A DNA stretch of 64,000 bases, taken from positions 1-64,000 of the forward strand of contig CAUWAG010000004.1 in the NCBI GenBank assembly GCA_963556695.1, read 5' to 3'. This stretch comes from Anthostomella pinea (taxonomy: Eukaryota; Ascomycota; Sordariomycetes; Xylariales; Xylariaceae). The notes under the pieces are model-generated. The model worked only from the letters and a program-made list of their open reading frames with translations, did no database searches and had not been told where the DNA came from. Shown piece by piece: positions 52,830 through 64,000 of the stretch. Every line of letters begins with the position of its first letter. The first letter of the stretch is position 1. Both the position numbers and the translations under genes were made by a program.

Positions 52830-54431
52830 ACACAAAATTTTTGGATATTAACAAACAAATCTCTGCAAAACGCCATGCTCATCTCGGCGCGGGTAGATAC
52901 ATACTCAACTATAATGGGCACAGGTGAAATCTATTATATTCTGTTTAGTGGGCTTATCGGACTGTATCCTTTGTACATAATCATTCGCTTCTTTGTGCAC
53001 CTGGTCCTGCCGCGTCTCATTGTTAGCTTTGCCGGCCATGTGCGGTATCCTATACTTGTGCGGCGGAGCAACCATAGGATGAGTATCACACGACTGGAGT
53101 TTCTTATTTTATAGCCTATTTGACTTCCAATGTCCTGTTACTCGCCCTGTGGAACTGCGGCATCGAGGACCTGCAATAAAGGACCGCGGTTTTTGCAATT
53201 ATTAACATGGCCCCGCTATTTCTCGGAGGCTGTACCAACCCCCTCGCCGACTTCCTCCGAGTTCCTCTATCAACGTACTACCTGTGTCATCACTGGGTCG
53301 GGAGGATCGCCATTTTGGAAGGCCTGATACATGCAGCATTCAGCTTGAGGAGATCCCGATCGGACCATGTTACCATCTCCGGATACATTGTAGGTCGTGC
53401 CCCTTGCCATCCCTACGAGGTTAACATTTTTGTACGAAGGCTGCTAGAGGACTTTTGATGCTCCTGATCACCTTACCCTTTTTTATGCGCCGCTTTTTCC
53501 GAACCTGATTCAGCGTCCAGCACGGTGTTCTGTCTTTGATCTCGCTGGCTGGTATCTTCTGGCACGTGCTCTCACAGCCGACAAAACATAGTCCCTAAGA
53601 TCTGCGTACTCATTGCTAGTGCTCTATGGAGCTTGACAACATTGTACCGGCTTTAAGGACGTTCTGCTTTCTACCAGTGGCCAAGGTAGAATGGTGTGAG
53701 GTGTCCGAAAGAACAAACCGCATCTGTCTCAGCACTAAATGACAGGTCAACACCTATCCGGGTAGTTACTTCTATCTATTCCTTCCCGGTGCTCTACTCG
53801 GCTATGACCTTTTTAACAGTCGCCCGCTCATGGTGATGTGGCGCCATCTTGACCAAACGCGCACGAATGCTAGCCAGCTGACTTTCCTGATATCCCATGA
53901 GGATTAAAGCTCCCCCTTCTTGCGTCTGAAGAAGGGTCAGAAATTCCTCCTCAACGGTCCGTACGGTCAAGACCTTGGCCTTCGGCATTACGAGACAGTC
54001 ATTATGGCCGCCCAGGGGATTGGGATTGCCGGCATCCTCGCGTCCGCTCTGGATCTAGCAGAACGCCAGCAGCATGACTAGGCGATCAAGGCCAGCAAAT
54101 CGAGGGCTTACCGAGCAGATCTCTTCCGAGACCGGACAAGGAAGGTGGCCATTGTCTGGAGCCTCGATGAAAACACACAAAAAGAATGGGTAACTATAGA
54201 ACTAAACGCTTTAAAGAGACTGGACGAAAAGAATGTAAAACCCCCCTCCTTCCTTGAGCCGTGCCGCGCACTAACACGCTAGGCTTTCCTTGTCGTCTGG
54301 TGTATTTACCCGTTTTCTTGGGACAAACCACCACCGTTCGAAACTTCACAGTTCTGGAAATGTGTCTACCCAAAAGATGTGCCGGCACAGCAAGAGCGCT
54401 ACCTGAAATTATTGATCCTCAAGATATTGAA
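52830..54431 (+). pseudogene. Ferric reductase-like gene, decayed
   Basis: Membrane part: YYILFSGLIGLYPLYIIIRF at about 52930, then, after a TAA at 53176, INMAPLFLGGCTNPLADFL and STYYLCHHWVGRIAILEGLI (the heme-His segment of the ferric-reductase transmembrane domain). NAD-binding part: LLNGPYGQDLGLRHYETVIM, AAQGIGIAGI, KVAIVWSLDENTQKEWV, with stops (for example TAG at 54079). Family members reduce extracellular Fe(III) or Cu(II) at the plasma membrane. The 3' end is replaced by LINE fragment E at 54432. Confidence 0.75.
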
Positions 54432-55196
54432 GTCCCCAGTAGATTCCTGGGACAGCGACAGTACACGACCCAGATCTCTCATCTATGTGAGAAAACACCT
54501 TCAAGCGGATCAACTTCGGCCCTATGCTACACAAGACATCACCTGGGTCAAGGTACAAGGTATCACATTTGCCAGTGTCTACTGGCCATGTGACAACCCA
54601 CAGAAAGTGGATAACATTCTAGAAATATGGACTCTACCTTTTGTCTGCGTTATAACTGGAGATTTCAATGCTGGCGACACATCCTAGGACTCGAGCAATC
54701 CAGGATATCATGGTGGTGTCATACTTGCACAGACTATGGCAGACCACAGACTGGATCTGATTTCTGAACCAGATGTCCCAACACATGATGACGGAAATGT
54801 ACTAGATCTGGTGTTCTTAGATGTCCTTATGGCTAAAGCCTCAGTCAATGATACACTTCAGTGCACCTTAGATCATAAGACATTACGAATAGTCATTCCA
54901 ATTCAGGGAGATCTAGACCGAGTCCCCAAGGCCAATCATTGGATAGTACCGGACGATAAACTACAAGAGCTGGCAGATAATGTCCAAACCAGGATTCATG
55001 AACTCCCCCGGCTGGGTGTATCCCCTGGCCAGGTAGATGCCTTTACACAAAGCTTGATCAACATGATCCAAGGCTGTATCAAGACAGTGAGCAAAAAGCC
55101 CCGTCAATCCAGGCCCACTGCTTGGTGGAATGATGACTGCAAAGCAGCTGTTTAGACATACAGGGCCCTTTCTAAACAGACTACAAGCCAAGAAAG
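54432..55196 (+). mobile_element. LINE copy E, internal endonuclease fragment
   Basis: Matches bases 27452-28216 of LINE D (endonuclease and following linker), truncated at both ends, with TAG/TAA stops from C-to-T changes (for example CAG to TAG at 55153). It has no LINE 3' end, so it is not a simple retrotransposition product. It abuts LINE F head-on at 55196/55197. Confidence 0.88.
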
Positions 55197-55339
55197 CCTC
55201 TGCATCGCAGGGTTGTGGAGGTCTCAAGAAAATAAGTACAGTCAGTCCCGCTCACGGGCCCATCCCCGTTGTTGCGGCGGTATGACCTTGGGGTCATCCA
55301 TCTGGTCCTTCAAGAACAGCTATCTATCGAGGACAGATT

Positions 55340-58300
55340 GATGAAAAGAACTTGCTCTTTTCCACGAATTTTGCCCATTCTGTGTTCCTCTCCCCTAAGT
55401 ATTATAAACAAGCTGTCCTAGGCGAGTACCTAGGCAGCAGCCAGTTTTTCCCCACCCTCTTACAAAAGAAAATGTGTTGTGGTGTTTTTTTTTTACCACA
55501 GCTGCAGTGATCATTCGAGTCTGTATGCCTAAAGCGTTCATAGTATCTGGCAAAGTCGCCATGTCCAGATCTGGCCGCTAGAAGTCTGTATAAAGTATTC
55601 CTTTTAAAAGATATAAGGTCTCTTTTAATTATTGTATGTGAGTATACTTCTTGATATCTAGGTTCTGATCAGTCTTTTCACCATTGGTTGAACTCTTTCT
55701 TGCCCTTTCTTTTGAGATCTCTCTTGACCCAAGAGATTATAGGAAGGTTTATTATGTCTATTTCTAGCATGGTACCCTTTTTTGCTAGTGTGTCGGCAGC
55801 TTTGTTGCCATTAATATCTCTGTGTCCAGGAATCCACTTGACGGTCACTCCAGGAGTGTGTGCTGTGGCAAGTTCTTGAAATCATAAAAAAATGTTCTGT
55901 GATGTCTCAGGTGGAGTCCCATTGAGCCCATCTACCACTGACGTGTTGTCCAGGCAGACATATAGCTGTTTTCCGTGTCCAATTACCCTGGCTGCTGCAA
56001 GACCTTGAAGAGCACCATGGATTTCAACATCTACTACTTCTGCTTGGAGAAGTCTGCCCTTTCCCTGGTATACTTCTTGTGTAGTGCCGCCTTTCCTGAT
56101 AGTATAACCCCATCCAGGGCGGGTTGTGCCTTGGTCGTCTAACTGTGATCCATCTGAATAGATGACAAGGTCAGTGTTCACGTTTCTCTCCTGTAGCCAT
56201 TGCTTAAAGAGCTTTATTTCTTTGTCTTTGTCTTTACGGATTGGGGGCTTCTTTCATAATGGCCTGGTAAGTGTTGGTCTCTGGAAGTCAGGGACTAGTT
56301 AGAAGCTCCTTTGTAGCCTTATTGGATTCTTTCGAGCTTGTATTTGGAGCCTGCTAACAAGAGGGTGTCTCTGGTCTATTCGTCCTAGTCGGAGGCCGTG
56401 ACGTCGTCTTATTGACTCTGTAAGAACTCCTGCTTGGGGAATCTGTAATTCAAAGTGTAGGATATGTCCAGGGTGTGTTTTTCAGACTGGCAAGATAGCC
56501 CTGATCACTGTTTGTAGTACGGCATCTATTGTTCCAAGAAGCCCCTTAATGCGACATGCTGATGTCCCACCTAAGCTCCCAACTTTCTTGATTCCTGGGT
56601 ACCAGGCCTCCAGGCCGTGTGTAAGAATAGGAATAACACAAGCTTTCACAGCCCTCTTGGTTGACTTTACTGGAAGTCCTTTGACTGTGTTGCATAGTCC
56701 TCGAAGGTGATTTGCTACCTTATTAGCTTTCTTGGCCCAGTAGGAAACGTGATTTTTGAAGTTTAGTTTTTTATCCAGGAAGACAACCAGCCATTGCATG
56801 GAGTCCTTTGCTATTTTGTGCTATTTTGTTCATTGTCCTGTGGCGGACTGGAGGGTTGTCTGAGTTCTTTTTCCTTGAAAAGTGCATGATCTCAGTTTTG
56901 TCAGGGTCAAATTCAATAGTGTTGTTATATCCCTATTGACTAAGCAAGTAAAGATTTTCAGAAGCCTCTGTAGCTGTTTCCTCAAGGTTCTTTCCAATAC
57001 AGAGAGTCGCTAGGTCGTCTGTATATCCAAAGTGTCTCCTTTTCATACCGAGTCGGGCACAGATTGGCTCTATATACAGCATATAAAGGATTGGAGAAGC
57101 TGGTGAGCCTTGTGGTAGCCCACAAGTGAGAGCTTTTATGTCAGTCACAATACCTTCAAACCAAACCCTTGCGGACCGCTCGGACATGAATGACTGGACC
57201 CATCTTATGAGAAAGCCCGGCCAGCCCTGTTCTCTCATGCGAACCACCAGCCGTCCCATTAGGGCAGCATCAAAGGCCCCTTTTACATCTGACGTGACTA
57301 CTGTTGTAACGAGGCCTTGGTCGAGGGCCTGCTCAATATCGTGTATGAGTGCAGCTACCAGGTCAGTGGCAGAGCGCTTTGATAGAGCTCCAAAATGTTG
57401 TGGAGCTAGAATTCCAAGTTTGACAACAAACCAGGTAATTCTTTTCGCGATGAGTCGTTCTAGGCCTTTGCCAAGACATGACAGTAGCGATATTGGTCTG
57501 TAGGCCCTGGGATTGGAATAGTCTTTCTTTCCTGGTTTTGGGATCATCACTATCTCAGCTACTTTGAATGGTTTAGAGTGGTGTCCAATCTGTAGACAGG
57601 TCTGGAAAAGGGCTCTGATATGTTCCCCAATGAATGGCCAGCAAGCTTTCAGAATCCGTATTGTGAGGGTGTCTATTCCCGGGGAGTTGCTCTTGGTTCC
57701 TAGAGTGCACCCTTCAGCCTCTTCCAGTCCGATATGGTATTCAAGGGGGATATGTGGCTTAGGTTGTATGATCTGAGCAGACCAGGGGTCGATGATATCG
57801 TTGTCTGAGGTACTTCGTTCAAGCATGGCTGAGCGTAGTGCATTTGCCTTGCTCTCTTGTGATTCGAATATTTGGTCTCCTATGATGATTAGAGGGGAAC
57901 GCAGTCCTGCTGATAACTTGTGCCAAGAGACGATTCTGTATAGGTCCTTTGGCTCAGTTGCTGAATTGATTAGTCTGCCAGTACTCTCTCTTAGCTTTGC
58001 GAACCACGCGACGAAATTCTCGTCGGGCTGAATTCCGCCCTTCTTTACTTGTAGTCTGTTTGGAAAGGACTTTGTATGTCTGAACAGCTGATTTGCAGTC
58101 ATCATTCCACCAAGCAGTGGGCCTAGATTGTCGGGGCTTCTTGCCCACTGTCCTGATACAGCCTTGGATCATGTTGATCAAGCTCTGTGTAAATGCATCC
58201 ACCTGGCCAGGGGATACACCCAGCCGGGGGAGTTCATGGATCCTGGTTTGGACATTATCTGCCAGCTCTTGTAGTTTGTCATCCGGTACTATCCAGTAAT

Positions 58301-59024
58301 TGGCTTTAGAGACTCGGTCCAGATCTCCCTGAATTAGAATGACTATTCGTAATGTCTCATGATCTGAGGTGCACTGAAGTGCATCATTGACTGAGGCTTC
58401 AGTCATGGGGACATCTGAGAACACCAGATCTAGTACATTTCTGTCATCATGTGTTGAAATATCTGATTCAGAAATCAGATCCAGTCCATGATCTGCCATA
58501 GTCTGTGCAAGTATGACACCACCATGATATCCTGGATTGCTTGAGCCCCAGGATATGTCACCAGCATTAAAATCTCCAGCTATAACGCAGCTAAAAGGTG
58601 GAGTCCATACTTCCAGAATGTCATCCACTTCTTGTGGGTTGCCACATGGCCGGTAGACACTGGCAAATGTAATGCCTTGTACCTTGACCCAGGTGATGTC
58701 TCGTGTAGCATAGGGCCGAAGTTGATCCGCTTGAAGGTGTTTTCTCACATAGATGAGAGATCTGGGCCGTGTACTGTCGCTGTCCCAGGAATCCACTGGG
58801 GAGTATATATTATAATTGGGATGTGTCTTTACTCCTATTCTCCTGCCTGGTGGTATGCCAACCCAGGGTCCTTGCATCAGGATGATGTCTGCTTGTTCTC
58901 CTTTGTAGTCAGTCAGGTTGATGGCTAACTCTATAGGGCCTGCACTCTTTTGTCCTCCTGTTGTATTCACAGAATAGATGACTAGATGCCTGTGTCGATG
59001 TATTTCGTTTGATGTACCTAACAT
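55340..59024 (-). pseudogene. LINE copy F ORF2, disabled
   Basis: The endonuclease frame 59024-57954 is followed by a frame change into the reverse-transcriptase frame 58105-56933 (DVKGAFD, GLPQGSP, YTDD). It is then broken pieces through RNase H (56181-55882) to the C-terminal Cys/His region. The 7-base overlap with ORF1 (ATGTTAG) is preserved. Confidence 0.87.
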
Positions 59025-60595
59025 TGACTGACAACAATGGTATCGGCATCTCTGGGATGAGTTGTATCTGTTGTGTCGATTTGCATTGTGGTGTCTTTGT
59101 TATTGTTGCTGGGTGTTGACCCAGCTTGGTTTCTGCCTGCTTCATTGAAGGCCTTGGATCTGGCTCTTTCTCTAGCCAGCCTTATTTCCTGGATTTGCTC
59201 CCATGTGTGCTTGTGGATGATGCCTTTCACAACCTTGGGGCGTGCAGGGCATTTGTCGAAGTTGGCAGTATGAGGTCCTTTGCAGTTGACACACTTTGAG
59301 ATTGGTTTTTCGCACTCTCCCTGGTGCACTGTGTTGGCGCAGTGTGCACATACTTGCTTTTCGCATCGGTAATTCCTATCATGGTATCTGAAGCAGCTTG
59401 CACACTGGTGAACCTTGGGGGAGTATTGAATATGCCTTGAGGTCATTGAGTGGGCAAAAAGCGTGAATGGTTTCCTTGCTGCACTGGGCAGAGAGATTAT
59501 CCACGTGGTTTCTGGATCAGAATCAGTCGTGTTCTTTGAGAGTATGCACCTCAGAGGTCTGTCGCCTGTTTGGGCTTCAACTTCATCGGCAACAACAGTG
59601 TCCGTAATATTGATTGTGAACCCTTCTGCACTGATGACCTTTCTTGGGCATCCATCGACCTTGTAATGATGCCAGACTGTGTGGGTCTCAATCTTTTGTG
59701 CCTTGAGAATGTCGGCAATTTCTTCTTGGAAAGCCAGAAGCTTAGCCTGAATTGGCTTGTCCCTTGGGTGTAAGGTAAATCCAGAAGGACACCGTGTCAC
59801 TTCTCTAAGCTCCTAAGGGTGGAGCTTAAGTCTTCTGTTTAGTGTAGACTTGATTCCATAAGGCTCAAGGTGGCTATTATCCATGCGGACAAAAACCCGG
59901 AGATCATCCTACTTCCTCTTCAGTTGGTTGGCAGTGATAAGGGCACTAGGCTATGTTTTCTTTATGGTAGTGTTGACTATCCATGAATGCTGTCGTTGGC
60001 CAGAGGAGACAGCTTGGGCAAAGGTCATGGTGGGCTTCCCTATTTCTATCCCCCCAGAAGTGGCCTTTCTTGTTCTCAGATCTCGGGTTTCCAGCCACTC
60101 ATTCAGACATTTGGAGAAGAAAGCGCTGAACTCCTTGGCATGAGAGTATAGTTCGGTTCCAGCTTTCTTAAGTGTCTTATCGACTGTTGCAGCACACTCC
60201 TGAAATATTGTCATCCTGGCTTCATAGAGATGCTTGTCTTTAGCCAGTATTTTGGCAACTTAGTCCTGGCACTCTGAAGAGGAGACCTTGTTCCCTGTAT
60301 CACCTCCAATGGCTTGGTCTGTAGGGATTTCGCTTGACTGAGGTAATTCCATATCAATGGTGCTGCTATTAATGATATTTCGGGATTTTCCTTTCAGAGG
60401 GAAAACAGTGGTGAAGTCAGCCTCAGAGACCTGTGACGGGCTGCTGTTGATGTCGTCGAGCAGTGCCTGGCGGAGCCTGCTTGGGGTTGCCGGGTCATGT
60501 GTTCTTTTAGGGACTGGGGATTTGAACACGCCGCCAGTAGTCGTCTTTGGGACAGCCACTGGCGTGTTTGGGGGCCTGTCGTGAAAGGGTGCCAT
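59018..60595 (-). pseudogene. LINE copy F ORF1, disabled
   Basis: Readable in three pieces (60595-60260, 60214-59951, 59800-59018). TAG at 60262-60260 and other changes break the frame. The 97-bp deletion of copy C is absent here. The zinc knuckles are intact in the last piece. Confidence 0.85.
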
Positions 60596-60734
60596 CCAGC
60601 TTGTGAGAAAAAAAATTCTGCGCCTTGGCAAGGATAGTCAGGTACTGAGACAAATGCCTGCTTTAGTGCAGATATAGAGGTTGCGCCCTAACAGCGGGGC
60701 GCCAAGAAAAATAGTTGTTTTTGGCAAGAGTGTT

Positions 60735-62036
60735 GATTCCTATTCTTACACATGACCTGGAGGCCTGGTACCCAGGAATGGAAAAAATTGGGAGCTTAGG
60801 TGGGACATCAGCATGTCGCATTAAAGGGCTTCTTAGAACGATAGATGCTGTACTACAAACGGCAATCAGAGCTATCTTGCCAGTCTAGAAAACACACCCT
60901 GGACATATCCTATACTTTGAATCACAGATTCCTCTAGCAGGAATTCTTGCAGAGTCAATAAGAAGACGTCACGGCCTCCGACTCGGACGAGTAAACCAGA
61001 GACACCCTCTTGTTGGCAGGCTCTAAATACAAGCTCGCAAAGAACCAACAAGGCTACAAAGGAGCTTCCAACTAGTCCCTGACTTCCAGAGACCAATACT
61101 CATCAAGCCATTATAGAAAAAGCCCCCAGTCCGTAAAGACAAAGACAAAGAAATAGAGCTCTTTAAGCAATGACTACAGGAAATAAATGCGAACACTGAC
61201 CTTGTCATCTATTCAAATGGATCACAATTGGACGACCAAGGCACAACCCGCACTGGATGGGGCTATACCATCAGGAAAGGCGGCACTATACAAGAAGTAT
61301 ACCGGGGAAGGGGCAGACTTCTACAAGCAGAAGTAGTGGATGCTGAAGTCCATGGTGCTCTCCAAGGTCTTGCAGCAGCCAGGGCAATTGGATATGGAAA
61401 ATAGCTATATGTCTGCCTGGACAACACATCAGTGGTGGATGGGCTCAATGGGACTCCACCCGAGACATCACAGAAAATTTTTCTACGATTCCAAGAACTC
61501 GCCACAGCACACACTCCTGGAGTGACCGTCAAGTGGATTCCTGGACACAGAGATATTGATGGCAACAAAGCTGCCGATATATTAGCAAAAGAGGGTGCTA
61601 TGCTAGAAACAGACACAACAAACCTTCCTATAATCTCTTAGGTCAAGAGAGATCTCAAGAGAAAGGATAAGAAAGAGTTCAACCAATGATAAAAAGACCA
61701 ATCAGAACCTAGATATCAAGAAGTATACTCACATACAGTAACTGAAAAAGGCCTTATATCCTTTAAGAGGAGCATTCTACACAGACTTCTAGCGGCCAGA
61801 TCTAGACATGGCGACTTTGCCAGATACCATGAACGCTTTGGGCATACAGACTGGAATGATCACTGCAGCTGTGGTAAAAAAAAAACACCACAACACATTT
61901 TCTTTTGTAAGAGGGTGGGAAAAAACCGGCTGCTGCCTAGGTACTCGCCTAGGGCAGCTTGTTTATAATACTTAGGGGAGAGGAACACAGGATGGGCAAA
62001 ATTCGTGGAAAAGAGCAAGTTCTTTTCAACAATCTG
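60735..62036 (+). mobile_element. LINE copy G, C-terminal fragment
   Basis: Plus-strand piece starting in ORF2 (ATTCCTATTCTTACACATG, equivalent to about 29615 of LINE D) and ending at the ORF2 terminus, where MITE 3 begins at the same position as MITE 1 in LINE C. Many stops. It meets the 5' end of LINE F head-to-head at 60733/60735 across a GTGTT microhomology. Confidence 0.87.
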
Positions 62037-62254
62037 TGACGGCTGTGGCGGCCTGCACAGACCTTCCCACATGACAAGTGGATACCTCCCAATAGGGGAA
62101 GGATCTGACCAGAGGATCCCCTTAAAGGGGCAACCTCCCACTCTACCTATCTCTCTCTCTCTTCCTTTCCTCTCTAGTCTTGATATACTCGTTAATAGAG
62201 CAATAGCTGCTTGCTGCAGGCCATGTCCCAGCTTACCAGTATGCTTGCCGTGAC
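62037..62254 (+). mobile_element. MITE copy 3
   Basis: 218 bp, the same orientation and the same LINE insertion site as MITE copy 1 (ACAATCTG before it). The right-hand duplication is lost: TGACATAATATC follows instead of LINE 3' UTR. LINE G plus this MITE therefore descends from a LINE C-like locus by DNA-level duplication. Confidence 0.85.
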
Positions 62255-64000
62255 ATAATATCAAGACTCAACCATACCAGATCAGAAGCCTTGTCTTCAG
62301 ATCACCACTGTAAGGAGTTTTGCCTCTAGCGGTGGCAGGTGCAGTGTCTCTGAACACCCACCTATCCCAAGACTTTATTATCCCTTTATTATCCCACTTA
62401 TTATTACTACTGATTCCGTCCAACACATTGTGACAATGAGTACCATTATCATTCCAGAACATCAAGATAGTTCTGTAGGGACTGGAAGACCAGCCCAACC
62501 TATCCAAACATCCCCCAATACCAACAACCTTCCCCCAAAGAAAGAACCAAAGAAATAGAGAACCAAGGCACAAGGGGGCCAGAGCAAGCCAAACACGCGA
62601 TCAAGGGTCACTTTGACCCACAGCAAATCTCCCTCAAACGTTTCATTGTCTTCATCTTCCTCCAGGATCACATCCTAGGACCCACAGACCCAGCCCATGG
62701 CACCAACTATGAGCGGTGCTCTGGGCCGATCAAACGACCCCTTGCTCTCCAACCTGGATGCGCTTACGCCAGAGCAGCTAGCCAGACTGCAAACCGAACT
62801 ACATACCCGGATCCCGAGGTCTGAGCCATCAAGGCCCACAACAGAACTAGCCTTTCCTTCCTTGGGAACAGGTTCTCCACACACAACGACCCCTAGGTGG
62901 GACTCCCCAGCTTCTATGGCATCAACCTCAAATGCCATGCAACATTCCATCAAGCTGGCAGACCCTGCAAAGCTGAGTGATGATCAAAACCCAACCTTTG
63001 AACAGTAGAAGAACAGTACTTAATGCAAGCTACGGACCAACTAGTGGCTCTTTATTATAAAAGAATCAAAATTTAACTGGCTTTGCACGCTAATAGAAGG
63101 TGATGTAGCTATAGCATTAGAACCATTCGTCTCTAAAAAGAACGCCGAGTCACTTACTACCATTAAAGAGGTGTATGACCTTCTCCGGTCCTCTTACAGC
63201 AATCCTGACGCAGCTGCTCAAGCCAGAGATCAGCTCCATGATCTGTGGATGGAACCAATGCAAGACTTTTACTCCTTTTGTTCCACATGGGTTCTCTTAG
63301 CCAGCAAGGCAGGCCTGTCCCGGACAGAATGGAAGTATGAACTAAACCAAAAGCTGACACCACCCCTGAGGATACAAATGATGGCTTCTTACCTTGACTC
63401 TAATATTTCTTTTAACCAATTTTGAAATATCTATTCTAACAATGCTCAACAGCTTGCAGAGATTGAATGAGTCAAGAAGCAGCGCCAAAGTTTCTTAAAA
63501 GCTTCCTCTCGCCATACCATCACTGTGGCACCTGGACCCCAGCAGTCCACCAGAAGCCTACCAACCCAAGCTTTGTCCAACCAAGCGATTGACACTACCT
63601 TCCAACCAGCAAGAGCATCACCTGATCAGTAGACTCCCCGTCTCTCTGCAGCCCCTGAAAGGAAGCACATTGACCGATCACGCACACCTCACAAGGCAGA
63701 AAGCATTATATGCTACTTATGTGGCAAAGAGGGCCATATTGCTCCTAAATGTCCAGACAAAAGAACTCCTTATGTACATTTTTTGGAAGAAGACAATCAG
63801 GCCTCTTCTGGTCTGACCCAGGATGTTACTTCTGACAACGAGTCGGAAAACTCAAAGGCCTAGGGAAAGTCTCTCACCTAGGCCTCCAATGTACTATTAA
63901 TCAACTAGCTCACCACTCCCTTGAAATTCCATCACTTCGATCAGACCTCTCAGGCTTGATTGGCGGCAGTACCTTTGTGATGACTGCAACCATCTGATGG
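62255..64000 (+). mobile_element. LTR retrotransposon, 5' part, decayed, runs off window
   Basis: After about 440 non-coding bases (possible LTR/leader, ends not defined) a gag-type frame begins at 62697. It continues in fragments to a CCHC zinc knuckle (CYLCGKEGHIAPKC, about 63712-63755) and a protease-like stretch near the window edge. I cannot assign Copia or Gypsy without the polymerase. Confidence 0.7.
62697..63862 (+). pseudogene. Retrotransposon gag, disabled
   Basis: Frame 62697-63008 (polar N-terminus, NLDALTPEQLARLQTELHTR) stops at CAG-to-TAG. The capsid-like part (EVYDLLRSSYSNPDAAAQAR, WMEPMQDFYSFCSTWV) continues at 63150-63425 and ends in TGA. Further stops at 63632 and 63861 surround the zinc knuckle. 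Gag coats element RNA in virus-like particles; this copy cannot make it. Confidence 0.75.

Larger units (their letters stand above)
55197..60733 (-). mobile_element. LINE copy F, inverted, near full length
   Basis: Minus-strand LINE from the 5' UTR (60733) to within about 80 bases of the 3' end (55197); the tail is missing. It shares with LINE C the YTDD box, the TAG stop before the SINE site, the same stops in RNase H and the same 105-residue open remnant at 56799-56482. It lacks both the SINE and the MITE of C, giving empty-site references. An additional frame break is at about 57954-58105. Confidence 0.9.

Noticed and set aside
55197..62036. Simple twin-priming LINE insertion
   Set aside because: The minus segment is almost full length and lacks the 3' tail, and the plus segment carries a MITE shared with LINE C. 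DNA rearrangement fits better.

Overview
The window is a left chromosome end of a filamentous ascomycete (Pezizomycotina). It opens with about 34 copies of CCCTAA. The genes have short introns (48-170 nt) with GTAAG donors and CTAAC-like branch points. Repeats carry C-to-T/G-to-A decay concentrated at CpA/TpG, as left by repeat-induced point mutation. A BrlA-type regulator points towards a Eurotiomycete-like lineage; this is inference, and I cannot name a species.

Layout: 1-3.8 kb is telomere, a 5'-truncated LINE, a small secreted protein gene and LINE debris. 3.9-7.5 kb holds an intact gene joining a DnaJ-type J domain to about 18 C2H2-like zinc fingers, and a broken DUF7924-like gene. 7.5-13.8 kb is a decayed LINE carrying a SINE and a MITE. 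14-24.5 kb is gene-poor, with an AT-hook protein, wetA and a RING protein. 24.5-31.1 kb holds a SINE, an Hsp70-like relic and an intact 5.6-kb LINE with target-site duplications. 31.2-39.5 kb holds a J-domain gene fragment, abaA, brlA and an unknown coiled-coil gene. 40.5-43.2 kb is a second J-domain/zinc-finger gene destroyed by a SINE that itself contains a MITE. 43.9-52 kb has two more SINEs and several ordinary or partial genes. 52.8-64 kb is a ferric-reductase pseudogene, a rearranged block of inverted LINE pieces and a decayed LTR-retrotransposon gag.

Two things stand out. First, all three members of the central conidiation cascade (BrlA, AbaA, WetA) appear within 20 kb of one another beside a telomere. 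abaA and brlA are divergent, and their shared 2.16-kb intergenic region has six copies of the TEA/AbaA motif CATTCC in 193 bp. A 14-bp tandem array of the same motif precedes the gene at 38727. Second, the J-domain/zinc-finger protein is a subtelomeric multicopy family (one intact, one fragment, one nested-insertion pseudogene) that I do not recognise as described.

The mobile elements form a system: the LINE supplies EN, RT and RNase H. A tRNA-headed SINE with five copies ends in the same roughly 90-bp 3' tail as the LINE, so it is probably mobilised by it. Flanking duplications of 12-15 bp and an empty site inside the window document individual insertions. Several weak open frames between genes are described as uncertain.
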